Part shown: piece after piece, positions 34,191-43,122 of the stretch | Numbering within the stretch: the stretch's first letter is position 1 | Layout of the letters: each line of letters opens with the position of its first letter | Assembly: GCF_003149245.1 (NCBI RefSeq) | Contig: NZ_QGDL01000001.1 | Coordinates: 337,089 to 401,088 of the forward strand | DNA: 64,000 nucleotides | Source of the DNA: Faecalicatena orotica | GTDB taxonomy: Bacteria; Bacillota; Clostridia; Lachnospirales; Lachnospiraceae | Direction: 5' to 3' | Translations under genes and position numbers: made by a program | Notes under the pieces: model-generated | Told to the model about the DNA's origin: nothing | Seen by the model: only the letters and a program-made list of their open reading frames with translations | Databases searched by the model: none

Positions 34191-35558
34191 TTATAACTGG
34201 TTTACAAGTTCTTTGAATTTATCTCCACGTTCTTCATAATTTTTAAACATTCCCCAGCTCGCACACGCCGGTGACAAGAGTACGGCATCCCCGGGAACAG
34301 CATTTTCCACACAGATATCCACTGCTTCCTCAAATGTATCAGCCAGAACCGTATCGGTGAAACCAAGCCGTCTGGCTGTCTCATCTATCTTCTCTCTGGT
34401 CGCCCCTAAAAGGACCAGCTTTTTCACCTTGCCGTCAAAAGCCTGTATCCATTCTTCATAAGAAGAATCTTTATCATATCCGCCGCCTATCAGGAGCGTC
34501 GGGCGTTTCATTGCCTGAATCCCCTTGATGGCTGCATCCGGGTTGGTTCCTTTGGAGTCATTATAATAGGCAACTCCATTCTTTTCGGCAACAAACTCTA
34601 TACGGTGCTCAACCCCCTGGAAATCCATGACCGTCCTGCGGATAATGTCCAGCGGAACTCCATATGCCGCTGCCATCCCAACTGCTGCCATGACGTTTTC
34701 ATGATTATGCGTCCCCAGAAGCTTCAGCTCATCAATATGGCAGACCACCTCCGGTTTGCCGTCCATATTTAAGAGCATTCTGCCGCCGTCCAGATAGATA
34801 CCTTTATCTAGTTTACGCCGGCTGCTGAAATATAGAACCTCTGCACTTACTTTTTCCGCGAATTTTCTTGTTACTTCGTCTTCATAATTCAAAACACATG
34901 TATCTTCTGCCGTCTGGTTCTTTGCAATATTCTGCTTTGCCCCGATATAGGCTTCCATCGTATGATGACGGTTCAGATGGTCCGGTGAAATATTCAGAAT
35001 CGCACTCACCCGCGGGCGGAATGTATGTATGGTTTCCAGCTGGAAACTGCTCATCTCCGCAACAATCACTGATTCTTCCTTTGTCTCCAATGCAATGGCC
35101 GTGTAAGGGTTTCCAATATTTCCGACAACAAATGTGCTTTCCCGGTAATTCTTCATGATCTCACCTAAGAGTGCGGTCGTCGTTGTCTTCCCGTTTGTTC
35201 CTGTAATCGCAAGGACATCGCCTTTTCCGAATACATAGGCCAGCTCTATCTCACCCCATATGGGGATGTCTTTTTCTCTCATCTGCCCTACAACTGCAAG
35301 ATCGGTAGGAACCCCCGGACTCATGACTGTCAGAGATAGTGTGTCCAGAATCTCCTGCGGCAGTTCTCCGAGAACCACCTGCATATCAGCCCCTTCTGTC
35401 TGTCCTGTCAGTATTTCATTGCGGATACTCCCCGCATCCAGAGAAGCGTTGCCATCATATAAAATCACATCTGCCCCTTGTTTCACAAGCAGTCTGCCGG
35501 CCGCTATCCCGCTGATACCAGAACCGAATACCAGCACTTTTTTCTCTCTTAAGTCCAT
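34191..35558 (-). CDS. murD: UDP-N-acetylmuramoyl-L-alanine--D-glutamate ligase
   Basis: MurD adds D-glutamate to UDP-MurNAc-L-Ala using ATP. The 455-residue protein shows the Mur ligase layout: an N-terminal UDP-binding Rossmann domain (VLVFGSGISGIAAGRLL), the ATP-binding centre with AITGTNGKTTTTALLG, EMSSFQLE, ILNISPDHLNRH and HNHENVMAA, and a C-terminal domain with YYNDSKGTNPDA and GGYDK. Length is normal. It lies 3 nt after the mraY stop and 14 nt before the SEDS gene. murE, which usually sits near mraY, is missing from this cluster. Confidence 0.97.
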   Translation of the reverse strand: MDLREKKVLVFGSGISGIAAGRLLVKQGADVILYDGNASLDAGSIRNEILTGQTEGADMQVVLGELPQEILDTLSLTVMSPGVPTDLAVVGQMREKDIPIWGEIELAYVFGKGDVLAITGTNGKTTTTALLGEIMKNYRESTFVVGNIGNPYTAIALETKEESVIVAEMSSFQLETIHTFRPRVSAILNISPDHLNRHHTMEAYIGAKQNIAKNQTAEDTCVLNYEDEVTRKFAEKVSAEVLYFSSRRKLDKGIYLDGGRMLLNMDGKPEVVCHIDELKLLGTHNHENVMAAVGMAAAYGVPLDIIRRTVMDFQGVEHRIEFVAEKNGVAYYNDSKGTNPDAAIKGIQAMKRPTLLIGGGYDKDSSYEEWIQAFDGKVKKLVLLGATREKIDETARRLGFTDTVLADTFEEAVDICVENAVPGDAVLLSPACASWGMFKNYEERGDKFKELVNQL

Positions 35559-35561
35559 AAT

Positions 35562-36518
35562 CTATACCCCCATGAGTGCAATCAGGCAGAGAATCGCCGT
35601 TACGATTGAAAATACAGCAACGACTCTCGTCTCAGACCACCCGCATAATTCAAAATGATGATGAATCGGCGCCATTTTAAAGAACCGTTTCCCTCCCGTT
35701 TTCTTAAAATATGTTACCTGGATCATAACGGAAGCGACTTCGACCAGATAAATCAGCCCTACGATAATTACAAACAACGGCATCTGCATCATATAAGCCG
35801 TTCCTATGACAAATCCCCCCAAAGCAAGGGAACCAGTATCCCCCATGAAAACACTGGCAGGATATACGTTAAACAGGAGGAATCCAAGCAGGGCACCTAC
35901 CACAGCACAGGTGATCGGTTCAACGCCGCTCTTCGTTCCAATCGCCACCACGGTGAAGAAAGTCGCTACCAGTACGGTTACGCTTGATGCGAGTCCATCC
36001 AGGCCGTCTGTAAAGTTCGTTCCGTTTACAGTACCGATTACTGCAATAAATAAAAGTGGGATCGCAATCCATCCGATATCCCAGTACTTGCCGCCTGAGA
36101 ATGGAACAAGCAGTGTCAGCGGAATCTTAGCCACCTTTATAATATAGTAGGCAAAGATGGCAGTCACCACGATCTGAAGCGCCATCTTCTGTTTCGGGTA
36201 GAGCCCGTCGGAACGTTTCATGACGACCTTCAGATAATCGTCCAGAAATCCGATCAGTCCAAATCCAATTGTCAGGAACAGGATCGGGATGATGTTCGGA
36301 TAATCTTTTACATATAATAAGGAAGTAATCACAACACTGCCAAGGATGATCACCCCGCCCATCGTCGGAGTACCCGCTTTTTTCAGATGGGACTTCACTC
36401 CATCCTCTCTCTCGGTCTGACCCATCTTCAGTTTTCTAAGAAACGGTATCACAACTGGTCCCATCAGCAAACTAAGCACGAATGAAATCAATACCGGAAT
36501 CACTACATGATAACTCAT
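35562..36518 (-). CDS. mraY: Phospho-N-acetylmuramoyl-pentapeptide transferase
   Basis: MraY makes lipid I by transferring phospho-MurNAc-pentapeptide to undecaprenyl phosphate. The 318-residue protein has ten membrane helices and the catalytic blocks GTPTMGG, FLDDYLKV (Asp pair), NFTDGLDGLAS and FMGDTGSLALGG, and the HHHFE loop (PIHHHFELCG) near the C-terminus. GAGGTG precedes the ATG. A predicted sigma-A promoter lies about 95 nt upstream, so mraY-murD-spoVE can be made independently of the sporulation gene spoVD ahead of it. Confidence 0.97.
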   Translation of the reverse strand: MSYHVVIPVLISFVLSLLMGPVVIPFLRKLKMGQTEREDGVKSHLKKAGTPTMGGVIILGSVVITSLLYVKDYPNIIPILFLTIGFGLIGFLDDYLKVVMKRSDGLYPKQKMALQIVVTAIFAYYIIKVAKIPLTLLVPFSGGKYWDIGWIAIPLLFIAVIGTVNGTNFTDGLDGLASSVTVLVATFFTVVAIGTKSGVEPITCAVVGALLGFLLFNVYPASVFMGDTGSLALGGFVIGTAYMMQMPLFVIIVGLIYLVEVASVMIQVTYFKKTGGKRFFKMAPIHHHFELCGWSETRVVAVFSIVTAILCLIALMGV

Positions 36519-36613
36519 ACATACACCTCTTCATCTCTTTTGTTAAATAAAAACTTATTTATTCTTATCATTGCTGCTGTCCTGCCTGAAAATGCCAGCA
36601 GAACATCTCATAC

Positions 36614-36642
36614 AGTATACCTCATTAGCTTCTGTTTTTCAA
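36614..36642 (-). promoter_or_regulatory. Internal promoter of mraY-murD-spoVE
   Basis: TTGAAA (36637-36642), a 17-nt spacer and TATACT (36614-36619) on the minus strand. A hairpin CTGCTG ... CAGCAG lies in the leader just after it (about 36570-36604). Confidence 0.75.
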
Positions 36643-36668
36643 CTAGAAAACAACTGTTAATCCCTAAC

Positions 36669-38450
36669 TCAATCCGCGCTGTCTTCCTGTTTTTCTCCCG
36701 TTTCTTCTGTGTTTTCCGGTATGGTTCCGGTTTTTTCGATACCCAGATAAGGCAGCACATTATCGTAGATGCTCTTAAGTACGGGTGCCGCAATTGTTCC
36801 TCCATAATAGACACCCTGTGGGTTGTGGATCAGCACCATGCCAAGAACCTGAGGGTTCTCTGCCGGGGCAAATCCGAGGAAGGATGAAATATATTTATTG
36901 GCACTTCTCGGCAGTGTCTGTGACGTCGCTGTTTTTCCCCCGATCGTATAACCTTCAATATAAGCATTCTTGCCGGAGCCCTCAGACACCACGCTTTCCA
37001 GAAGCGCGCGCATCGTCTTGGAAGTTTCTTCTGATACGATTCCGTCTTTTTCTTTGTACTTAAATGTCTCGATCTCATTCCCGTCTTTGTCCAAAACGCC
37101 CACCCCAAGGTGAGGTGTCACTCTCCGCCCCCCGTTGATCAGTGAACTGACAGTTGTCGCCATCTGAATCGGGGTCACCTGAAACGACTGTCCGAAAGAC
37201 ATGGTTGCAAGCTCCACTGTACCAATATCTTCTTTTTTATGCATAATCGTCCCGGCCTCCCCGGGCAGGTCAACATTCGTCAGGCTCATTAAACCGAACT
37301 GTTTAAAATAATCATAGAAACGATCAGATCCAAGCCTCAGGCCAATATCTATAAAAACCGGGTTGCAGGAGTTCTGAATTCCCTGCACAAAGGTCTCAGA
37401 GCCATGTCCGCCGACTTTATGGCACCTGATCTTCCGGTCCTCCACCACACGGTAGCCCGGACATGAAAAGGTATCAGAAAGCTTCACAACACCTTCCTCC
37501 AGACACGCAGAAGCAGTAATGATTTTAAAAACCGATCCCGGCTCGTATGTATCATTGATACACCCGTTCCTCCACATCTGGTTTAACTGGTCCTGCACCT
37601 GCTCATCCGTCAACGTGTCCATATCTGCTCCTGTATTCAGTATATACGGTTCGTTCAAATTAAATTCCGGTACATTGACCATTGCCAGTATTTCTCCATT
37701 TTGGGGATTCATAAGCAGGATGGATACGCTGTCCGCCTGTTTTTCTTCCATCACCTTCAGTGCCGCCTGCTCACAATACGACTGGATGTTGTAATCCAGA
37801 CTGACCTTTAGCGTATTCCCCGCCACCGGCTCAATCCTGTCTTCCGCAACTCCCTCCAGTTCAATCCCCCTTGCATCAGTCATGGTTAGAATTGTCCCGT
37901 TGATCCCTTTTAAGTACTCCTCGTATTTTACCTCCAGGCCGATGATGCCCTGATTGTCCCCGCCTGTGAATCCCAGCACCTTCGATGCGATTTCATTATA
38001 GGGGTAATAGCGCTTGAAATCTTCATCCACCTTCACTCCGGCCAGATTATAATTCCGGATCCGGTCCCCGGTTTCCTTGTCGACATTTGTTTTTACTTTC
38101 TCCATAGAAGAAACCTTTTCCACACGCTTTCTTACCGTCTCCTCGTCCAGTTCAAGCTCTTTCATGAGTGTTTGGATGACCAGTTCCGGGTCTTCAATCT
38201 GATTGTGTATGACAGAAATCGTGCAGACTGTTTTATTCGTCGCTAGCACTGTCCCATTTCTGTCTACGATTTCGCCTCTTGCAGCCTTAATCGAACGCTC
38301 CCTTTCATGCAGGGATTCTGCCTTCTCCTGATAATATTCTGCGTCAAAAACCATCAGGTATACCAGTCTCCCGATCAATGCCAACAATACTACAGAAGCG
38401 CATAGGAACACAACGAGTATTTTCTTTTTATTATATGTTTTGTTCTTCAT
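36669..38450 (-). CDS. spoVD: SpoVD-type class B penicillin-binding protein with KTA in place of KTG
   Basis: SpoVD is the transpeptidase for the spore cortex. The 593-residue protein has an N-terminal membrane anchor, a dimerisation domain (GEIVDRNGTVLATN) and the transpeptidase domain with EPGSVFK (catalytic Ser in SxxK), IQNSCN (SxN) and GGKTATSQ. The last is normally KTG followed by T, so Gly is replaced by Ala in the third motif. The C-terminal PASTA domain found in some SpoVD proteins is absent. It follows the division PBP in the order ftsL-pbpB-spoVD known from Bacillus. Only AAGG, inside a hairpin, serves as ribosome site. Confidence 0.85.
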   Translation of the reverse strand: MKNKTYNKKKILVVFLCASVVLLALIGRLVYLMVFDAEYYQEKAESLHERERSIKAARGEIVDRNGTVLATNKTVCTISVIHNQIEDPELVIQTLMKELELDEETVRKRVEKVSSMEKVKTNVDKETGDRIRNYNLAGVKVDEDFKRYYPYNEIASKVLGFTGGDNQGIIGLEVKYEEYLKGINGTILTMTDARGIELEGVAEDRIEPVAGNTLKVSLDYNIQSYCEQAALKVMEEKQADSVSILLMNPQNGEILAMVNVPEFNLNEPYILNTGADMDTLTDEQVQDQLNQMWRNGCINDTYEPGSVFKIITASACLEEGVVKLSDTFSCPGYRVVEDRKIRCHKVGGHGSETFVQGIQNSCNPVFIDIGLRLGSDRFYDYFKQFGLMSLTNVDLPGEAGTIMHKKEDIGTVELATMSFGQSFQVTPIQMATTVSSLINGGRRVTPHLGVGVLDKDGNEIETFKYKEKDGIVSEETSKTMRALLESVVSEGSGKNAYIEGYTIGGKTATSQTLPRSANKYISSFLGFAPAENPQVLGMVLIHNPQGVYYGGTIAAPVLKSIYDNVLPYLGIEKTGTIPENTEETGEKQEDSAD

Positions 38451-38457
38451 AAATAAA

Positions 38458-38505
38458 AACCTTACAAAAGATGTTTTTATAACATATTACATCTTTTGTA
38501 AGGTT
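38458..38505 (-). terminator. 17-bp hairpin between pbpB and spoVD
   Basis: AACCTTACAAAAGATGT and ACATCTTTTGTAAGGTT pair perfectly around a 14-nt loop. In the minus-strand RNA the stem is followed by TTTATTT and then, at once, the spoVD ATG. It can end pbpB transcription, and its 3' arm holds the only Shine-Dalgarno-like AAGG of spoVD. Confidence 0.75.
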
Positions 38506-38533
38506 ATTCGTATCTGTTCCCAGTTACTGCTAT
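38506..38533 (-). promoter_or_regulatory. Possible sigma-E promoter of spoVD
   Basis: On the minus strand ATA (38531-38533), 16 nt, then GATACGAAT (38506-38514) resembles the sigma-E pattern (ATA, 16-18 nt, CATACAAT). Bacillus spoVD is sigma-E-dependent. The start would lie at the foot of the 38458-38505 hairpin. Confidence 0.4.
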
Positions 38534-38540
38534 TTCATTT

Positions 38541-40562
38541 CTATTGTGCATCCTGACCGGTTGCCCAGTCGGCCAGATCCGGATCGTAGTTATCGTCTAT
38601 ATAAGATCCATCCGGTTTGTCATAATCGTCCTCATAATTCGCGTCAAAATCCTGATAATCTGTCTGCTGCTGGAGCTGCTCGGTCGGCACGGCGCCGTTC
38701 GTCGTTCCCGTATATCCTTCCATTGTTGTAATATTCAGGTAAGGGAATGCCTCTGACATAATTTTTTTCGAAAGGTCAAGTACGTAAGAGCTGGTCCCCT
38801 GGTCGGCTACATTTGCCTCGTCGATTACGACATACACGACGACTTCCGGATTTTCCTGCGGTGCATATCCGATATATGAAAGCACATACTTCTCATTACC
38901 TCGCGGGAGTTTCTCAGCCGTCCCCGTTTTTCCGCCGATATCATACCCTTCAACGTTAGCCCCCTGACCTGTACCGCTTGTCATAACCGCCTTCATATAC
39001 TGTTTGACCTGTGTTGATGTCTCTGCAGATATCGTCTTTTTCAGCAGCACAGGATTTTTCGTTTCTACTACTTTTCCACTCTCGTCCTGAATCTGTTTTA
39101 CAATATGGGGCTGATAGTAATTTCCCCCGTTTATCAGGGAACAGAACGCCGCTGTCATCTGCGTCATTGTAACATTGAAGCCCTGTCCGAAAGAACTGGT
39201 CGCAAGTTCCGACGGGTTTAACTGTTCTTCTGTATAGAGCAGGGATGCTGTTGATGCTTCCCCCGGCAGGTCAATCCCGGTATACTCACCGAAACCAAAG
39301 ATATGCTGGTAACGGCTGAAGTCCTTTGCCCCGATGGCCTCCACCATATGCATCAGCGCCACATTACAGGAGTTCGCGACTGCCTGTTCAATAGTCTCTG
39401 TCCCATGCCCTGATCTCAAATGACAGGCTATATCATAATCACCCACATGGAGGTAACCCCCACAGACATATGTTTCATTCCCTTTCAAGGCACCTGTTTC
39501 CAACCCTGTTGCAACCGTAAACGGTTTTGCAGTAGAACCCGGCTCAAATGCATCACTGACGCAGAAATTTCTCCAGAGCTCATTCATGGCCTCCAGCTTT
39601 TCATCGTCAGTCATGGCTTTCAACTTTTCTTCTGTATAAATCCCGGTTAAATCTCTCGGATTATTCAGGTCAAAATTCGGATAAGACGCCTCTGCCAGAA
39701 TTTCCCCTGTATTGGGGTTCATGATCATAACTGCCGTATTCTTACTTCCCGGCTCTCCCTCACGTTTTTCTCCGGTATGCTCATCATTGAACTCTTTGAT
39801 ACACTTTTCTACAATACTCTGTAGTGTGACATCAATAGTGGATACGACGGTATATCCGTTTTTCGCCGGTTTTACGGTGCGTTCTACGGTCGACGCACTG
39901 TCAAAATATCCATATTCACGTCCATCCGTGCCGTTCAGGACTTCATTATAAGCACTCTCTATCCCTATTGCCCCCTGATTGCCGGCAACGCTGAACCCGA
40001 TCACATCACTCGCAAGTGAATTATATGGATAAGACCGTTGATAATCGTCCTCCAGCCAGATACCTTTTACATTCGGGTATTTCTTCGTATTCTTTTCTAT
40101 TTTTTGAAATTCTTTGGCCTTTTCATAGGATACACCTTTCGCAAGAATCTCATACCTGCTTTCAGGATTCTCCTTGATCCGTTCCCTCACATCTGATTCC
40201 TTAATATCAAATACATCTTCCAGTACTTTAATCGTAGGTTCGATGTAGTCTTCATCAGACAACACGACATTCACATCCAGTATGACATTGTAAACCCTCT
40301 CACTGACTGCCATCTTTGTCCCGTTACGGTCTACAATATCCCCCCGCTTATACGGGATGACACGGCTGTCATACTCCTGCTGGTCCAGTACAATCTTCGT
40401 ATACTTTTCTCCCTTGGATGCATTAATATAAGTAATCCTGCCTACAAGAACAACAAAAGCCAGTATAATTGCCATAAACAGCATTACCAGCTTTTTCTGC
40501 ATCCTCTTCGGGAATTTTTTAGTTAAAAATTGAAATCTATTTTGTCTTTTACGTTTTGCCAT
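38541..40562 (-). CDS. pbpB: Division-type class B penicillin-binding protein (FtsI/PBP2B)
   Basis: This transpeptidase crosslinks septal peptidoglycan with FtsW. The 673-residue protein has a basic start, a membrane helix (about 24-46), the dimerisation domain with YKRGDIVDRNGT, and the catalytic motifs EPGSTAK, ANSCN and GGKTGTAEK, all intact. No PASTA domain follows; instead there is a C-terminal tail of about 60 residues rich in Gln, Asp and Tyr (YEDDYDKPDGSYIDDNYDPD). It lies 11 nt after ftsL. A perfect hairpin after its stop separates it from spoVD. Confidence 0.92.
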   Translation of the reverse strand: MAKRKRQNRFQFLTKKFPKRMQKKLVMLFMAIILAFVVLVGRITYINASKGEKYTKIVLDQQEYDSRVIPYKRGDIVDRNGTKMAVSERVYNVILDVNVVLSDEDYIEPTIKVLEDVFDIKESDVRERIKENPESRYEILAKGVSYEKAKEFQKIEKNTKKYPNVKGIWLEDDYQRSYPYNSLASDVIGFSVAGNQGAIGIESAYNEVLNGTDGREYGYFDSASTVERTVKPAKNGYTVVSTIDVTLQSIVEKCIKEFNDEHTGEKREGEPGSKNTAVMIMNPNTGEILAEASYPNFDLNNPRDLTGIYTEEKLKAMTDDEKLEAMNELWRNFCVSDAFEPGSTAKPFTVATGLETGALKGNETYVCGGYLHVGDYDIACHLRSGHGTETIEQAVANSCNVALMHMVEAIGAKDFSRYQHIFGFGEYTGIDLPGEASTASLLYTEEQLNPSELATSSFGQGFNVTMTQMTAAFCSLINGGNYYQPHIVKQIQDESGKVVETKNPVLLKKTISAETSTQVKQYMKAVMTSGTGQGANVEGYDIGGKTGTAEKLPRGNEKYVLSYIGYAPQENPEVVVYVVIDEANVADQGTSSYVLDLSKKIMSEAFPYLNITTMEGYTGTTNGAVPTEQLQQQTDYQDFDANYEDDYDKPDGSYIDDNYDPDLADWATGQDAQ

Positions 40563-40573
40563 ATTCGTTATCC

Positions 40574-41113
40574 TTAATCTGTTACATCCTTCGACTTGGC
40601 CAGAACTCCGTCTGACGGGATATCACTGTACTGTTTCACATAATCGCTTGTCGGGCTTTTATATTCTATTACATTGCCCTGGGAAGCGTATACCATCCCC
40701 ATCTCATTCATTGCCTTATCACGGATCTCTTCCAGATTCACAGAATCTTCCGCTGCATTATATGCAGTATCATTTTCTTCGGTCAAATCTGCGAGTTCTT
40801 CCTGCAATGCAGAAATATTCTCTGATCTGCTGACCATATCGGACTGGAGCTTTAAGTAAGCTACGCAGATCAAAACCGCACATATTGCTGCTGCCGCCAG
40901 AAAAATCGTATATGCAGGACTCGTGTTCATTGCACGTTTCCTGTTCCTGCGAACCTGACGGCTTATCCTCTTCGGACTCTCCGGCTGTGCCTCCGGCCTT
41001 CTCTTTGGCAGAACTTCCGGCTTAGGTACTGTATTACCATAAACATATGCCTGTCTATAGCTGCTTTTGTTATATGCCTGTCTGTAACCTGACGCTTGTC
41101 TCCTTGCAGCCAT
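40574..41113 (-). CDS. ftsL: Cell division protein FtsL
   Basis: The 179-residue protein is a bitopic membrane protein with a basic cytoplasmic part (about 1-65, with repeated YRQAY). One helix (about 66-88, YTIFLAAAAICAVLICVAYL) follows, then a coiled coil (about 90-135, SENISALQEELADLTEEND), a short conserved AMNEMGMVYAS and a polar tail. That layout and its place between rsmH and a class B PBP identify FtsL, whose sequence is poorly conserved. It would bind DivIB and DivIC at the septum. AAGGGGCAG precedes the ATG. Confidence 0.88.
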   Translation of the reverse strand: MAARRQASGYRQAYNKSSYRQAYVYGNTVPKPEVLPKRRPEAQPESPKRISRQVRRNRKRAMNTSPAYTIFLAAAAICAVLICVAYLKLQSDMVSRSENISALQEELADLTEENDTAYNAAEDSVNLEEIRDKAMNEMGMVYASQGNVIEYKSPTSDYVKQYSDIPSDGVLAKSKDVTD

Positions 41114-41193
41114 CCTAGTCTGCCCCTTTCTTGATACTGTTTCCGTCAGGCTCTCCCCTTCCTGACGGTATCTATTTGCTATACTCCTGAAAA

Positions 41194-42129
41194 TTAAGCC
41201 CGTTCAAATATCCTCAGCTTAGCGCTCTTTGAACGGCTGTTGAACTCCAATTCCTCCTCACCCGGCAGAATTGGTTTCTTTGTGATTACTCTTCCCTTTG
41301 ATACATTCCCGCATACACATACCGGGAAATTCTTCGGACAGATACATGGATCCTCATTCTTGCGGAAGGCACTCTTCACGATCCGGTCCTCCAGTGAATG
41401 GAATGTTATGATGCATATCCTGCCTCCGGGATTCAGTAAATCAATCATCGTATCCAGCGTCTCCTTCAGAACATCCAATTCATGGTTCAGTTCTATCCGG
41501 ATTGCCTGAAACGTTCTTTTAGACGGATGACCCGATGTTTTCTGAATCTTCATCGGAATCGCCCTGCTGATTACTTCATTCAGCTGTCCTGTTGTTTCAA
41601 TCGGTCCCTTACCGCGCTCCATTACGATATGCTTTGCGATGTTCTTCGCAAACCTGTCCTCTCCGTAATCCCGGATCACGCGGTAAAGATCCGCTTCGCT
41701 ATAGTCATTGACGATGTCCCTCGCTGTCATCTTCTGCCTCTGATCCATTCTCATGTCCAGAGGGGCATCTGCGCGGTAGGAGAAGCCCCGTTCTGCCGTA
41801 TCTAACTGATAAGATGATACGCCCAGATCCAGGATGATCCCATCGACCTTGTCAATGCCTATCTCATGGAGCCTCGGCTTCATATCACAATAATTGCTCC
41901 TGATTATTGTAACTCTCTCCCCGAAGTCGAGTAACCGAACGCTGGCTGCTTCTATAGCAGCAGCGTCCTGATCTATTCCTATAAAACTCCCCTTGCTGCT
42001 TAACTGCTTACACACTTCAAAGGCATGTCCGCCTCCGCCGAGTGTAGCATCCACGTAAATTCCGTCCGGCTTGATTGCCAGACCATTTACCGTTTCTTCA
42101 AGTAAAACTGATGTGTGCTTGAATGCCAT
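41194..42129 (-). CDS. rsmH: 16S rRNA (cytosine-1402-N4)-methyltransferase RsmH
   Basis: RsmH (MraW) methylates N4 of C1402 in 16S rRNA with S-adenosylmethionine. The 311-residue protein has the start [15 protein letters not shown], the SAM motif [51 protein letters not shown] and [16 protein letters not shown] Cys-rich loop [13 protein letters not shown] could bind a metal, as in other members. The start at 42129 follows GGAGG; ATGs further upstream overlap mraZ and are rejected. It follows mraZ by 37 nt in the usual mraZ-rsmH-ftsL order. Confidence 0.97.
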   Translation of the reverse strand: MAFKHTSVLLEETVNGLAIKPDGIYVDATLGGGGHAFEVCKQLSSKGSFIGIDQDAAAIEAASVRLLDFGERVTIIRSNYCDMKPRLHEIGIDKVDGIILDLGVSSYQLDTAERGFSYRADAPLDMRMDQRQKMTARDIVNDYSEADLYRVIRDYGEDRFAKNIAKHIVMERGKGPIETTGQLNEVISRAIPMKIQKTSGHPSKRTFQAIRIELNHELDVLKETLDTMIDLLNPGGRICIITFHSLEDRIVKSAFRKNEDPCICPKNFPVCVCGNVSKGRVITKKPILPGEEELEFNSRSKSAKLRIFERA

Positions 42130-42166
42130 AAAATCCTCCATATTCATCCGAAAGCTGCCATTACTT

Positions 42167-42604
42167 TTAGATTCTGATCCCAATTGCTTCCATACGTTCT
42201 GCAATTGCATCCAGATCTTCTTCGCTGACCATGCTCCGTTCTTCCCAAAGTGCTTTATCCCAGATTTCAACGCGGTCCTGTACCCCTACAAGGACAACAT
42301 CTTTTTCCAGATTGGCCGCTTTTCTCAGAGAAGGTGGTACCAATACTCTCCCCTGCTTGTCAAAACTGCCTTCTGAAGCACTTCCGAAGAAATAACGCTT
42401 GAATATTCTGGCATCTTTATTCATACGTGGTAAGGTTTCCAATTCGGCAACAAAGTTGTTCCATTCGTCCATAGAGTACACAAATAGACAGCCCTCCAAG
42501 CCATTACAGATTACGAAACTATCTCCCAAGTCGTCTCGCAGCTTAGCTGGGATGATTAGTCGGCCTTTTTCATCAATTGTGTGATTAAACTCTCCTAATA
42601 ACAT
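42167..42604 (-). CDS. mraZ: Transcriptional regulator MraZ
   Basis: MraZ is an AbrB/SpoVT-fold ring-shaped DNA-binding protein that controls its own dcw operon. The 145-residue protein begins with the conserved [19 protein letters not shown] and has the second half-site [22 protein letters not shown]. Both halves contain the DxKGR/DxQGR turn. GAAGGGG precedes the ATG. Repeated GTGG boxes between its promoter and its start are the expected operator, so negative autoregulation is likely. Confidence 0.96.
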   Translation of the reverse strand: MLLGEFNHTIDEKGRLIIPAKLRDDLGDSFVICNGLEGCLFVYSMDEWNNFVAELETLPRMNKDARIFKRYFFGSASEGSFDKQGRVLVPPSLRKAANLEKDVVLVGVQDRVEIWDKALWEERSMVSEEDLDAIAERMEAIGIRI

Positions 42605-42631
42605 CCGGAACCCCTTCTGCTAAGTGGGCCT

Positions 42632-42678
42632 CCACATTCCACCCCACTTTGTGCCACTATCTACCACTTTCTTACCAC
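42632..42678 (-). promoter_or_regulatory. MraZ operator: five GTGG boxes
   Basis: On the minus strand GTGG occurs at 42632-42635, 42644-42647, 42654-42657, 42664-42667 and 42675-42678, a spacing of 10-12 nt or one helical turn. Three of them are preceded by A-rich bases. MraZ is known to bind direct repeats of this kind in front of mraZ. Confidence 0.75.
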
Positions 42679-42686
42679 TTGTCACC

Positions 42687-42715
42687 ATTGTAAACCACAC
42701 TCTCTCCATTTTCAA
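42687..42715 (-). promoter_or_regulatory. Promoter of the mraZ operon
   Basis: TTGAAA (42710-42715), a 17-nt spacer and TACAAT (42687-42692) on the minus strand, directly upstream of the GTGG boxes. Confidence 0.75.
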
Positions 42716-42868
42716 GTATTTTTTTCTTAATTTTTTATGGGGATGGAACAGATTTCCAGAGAAGGAGATGCCGTGGGAAGCGGGAATACGCGGATTTGGG
42801 GCAATTTACTGGGATAAGCGGGGGGATGAGGAAAAAAATGGAAAAATTATTTTCCCGTTTTCCGACAG

Positions 42869-42924
42869 GTGGGGGATGGTGGGGGATTTTTTGCATTAGT
42901 GGGGGCGAGTGGGGGACATGGTGG
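42869..42924 (+). promoter_or_regulatory. Second phased array of GTGGGGG boxes
   Basis: GTGGGGG occurs at 42869, 42879, 42899 and 42909 on the plus strand, all on an exact 10-nt grid, with the unit at 42889 replaced by TTTTGCATTA and a final TGGTGG. It lies about 265 bases upstream of mraZ, in the opposite orientation to its operator. It may be a further MraZ site; nothing else is seen in 42720-43025. Confidence 0.5.
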
Positions 42925-43027
42925 ATTTTTCTTGAGATTGTGTGTCTTTTTTGTATGTATTTTGGGTTTTAGATGTTTTTAGGACCCATTTTTTTAGATT
43001 ATAGATTTGATTTTTTACATAAAAAAG

Positions 43028-43080
43028 AAAAAGCAGAATCAGAACCGTGATTCGATATCATGGTTCTGGTCCTGCTTTTT
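43028..43080. terminator. Intrinsic terminator after the small membrane protein gene
   Basis: AAAAAGCAG...CAGAACC pairs with GGTTCTG...CTGCTTTTT around a 15-nt loop. A and T runs on both sides allow use on either strand; it serves the gene ending at 43123. Confidence 0.8.
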
Positions 43081-43122
43081 CGTCTTTGTTTAAAATAATT
43101 TAATTGTCCTGAAATGTTCTGC

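Noticed and set aside
42720-43022. A sixth long palindrome in the G-rich stretch upstream of mraZ
   Set aside because: The stretch is G-rich like the arms of the elements, but no complementary arm was found.
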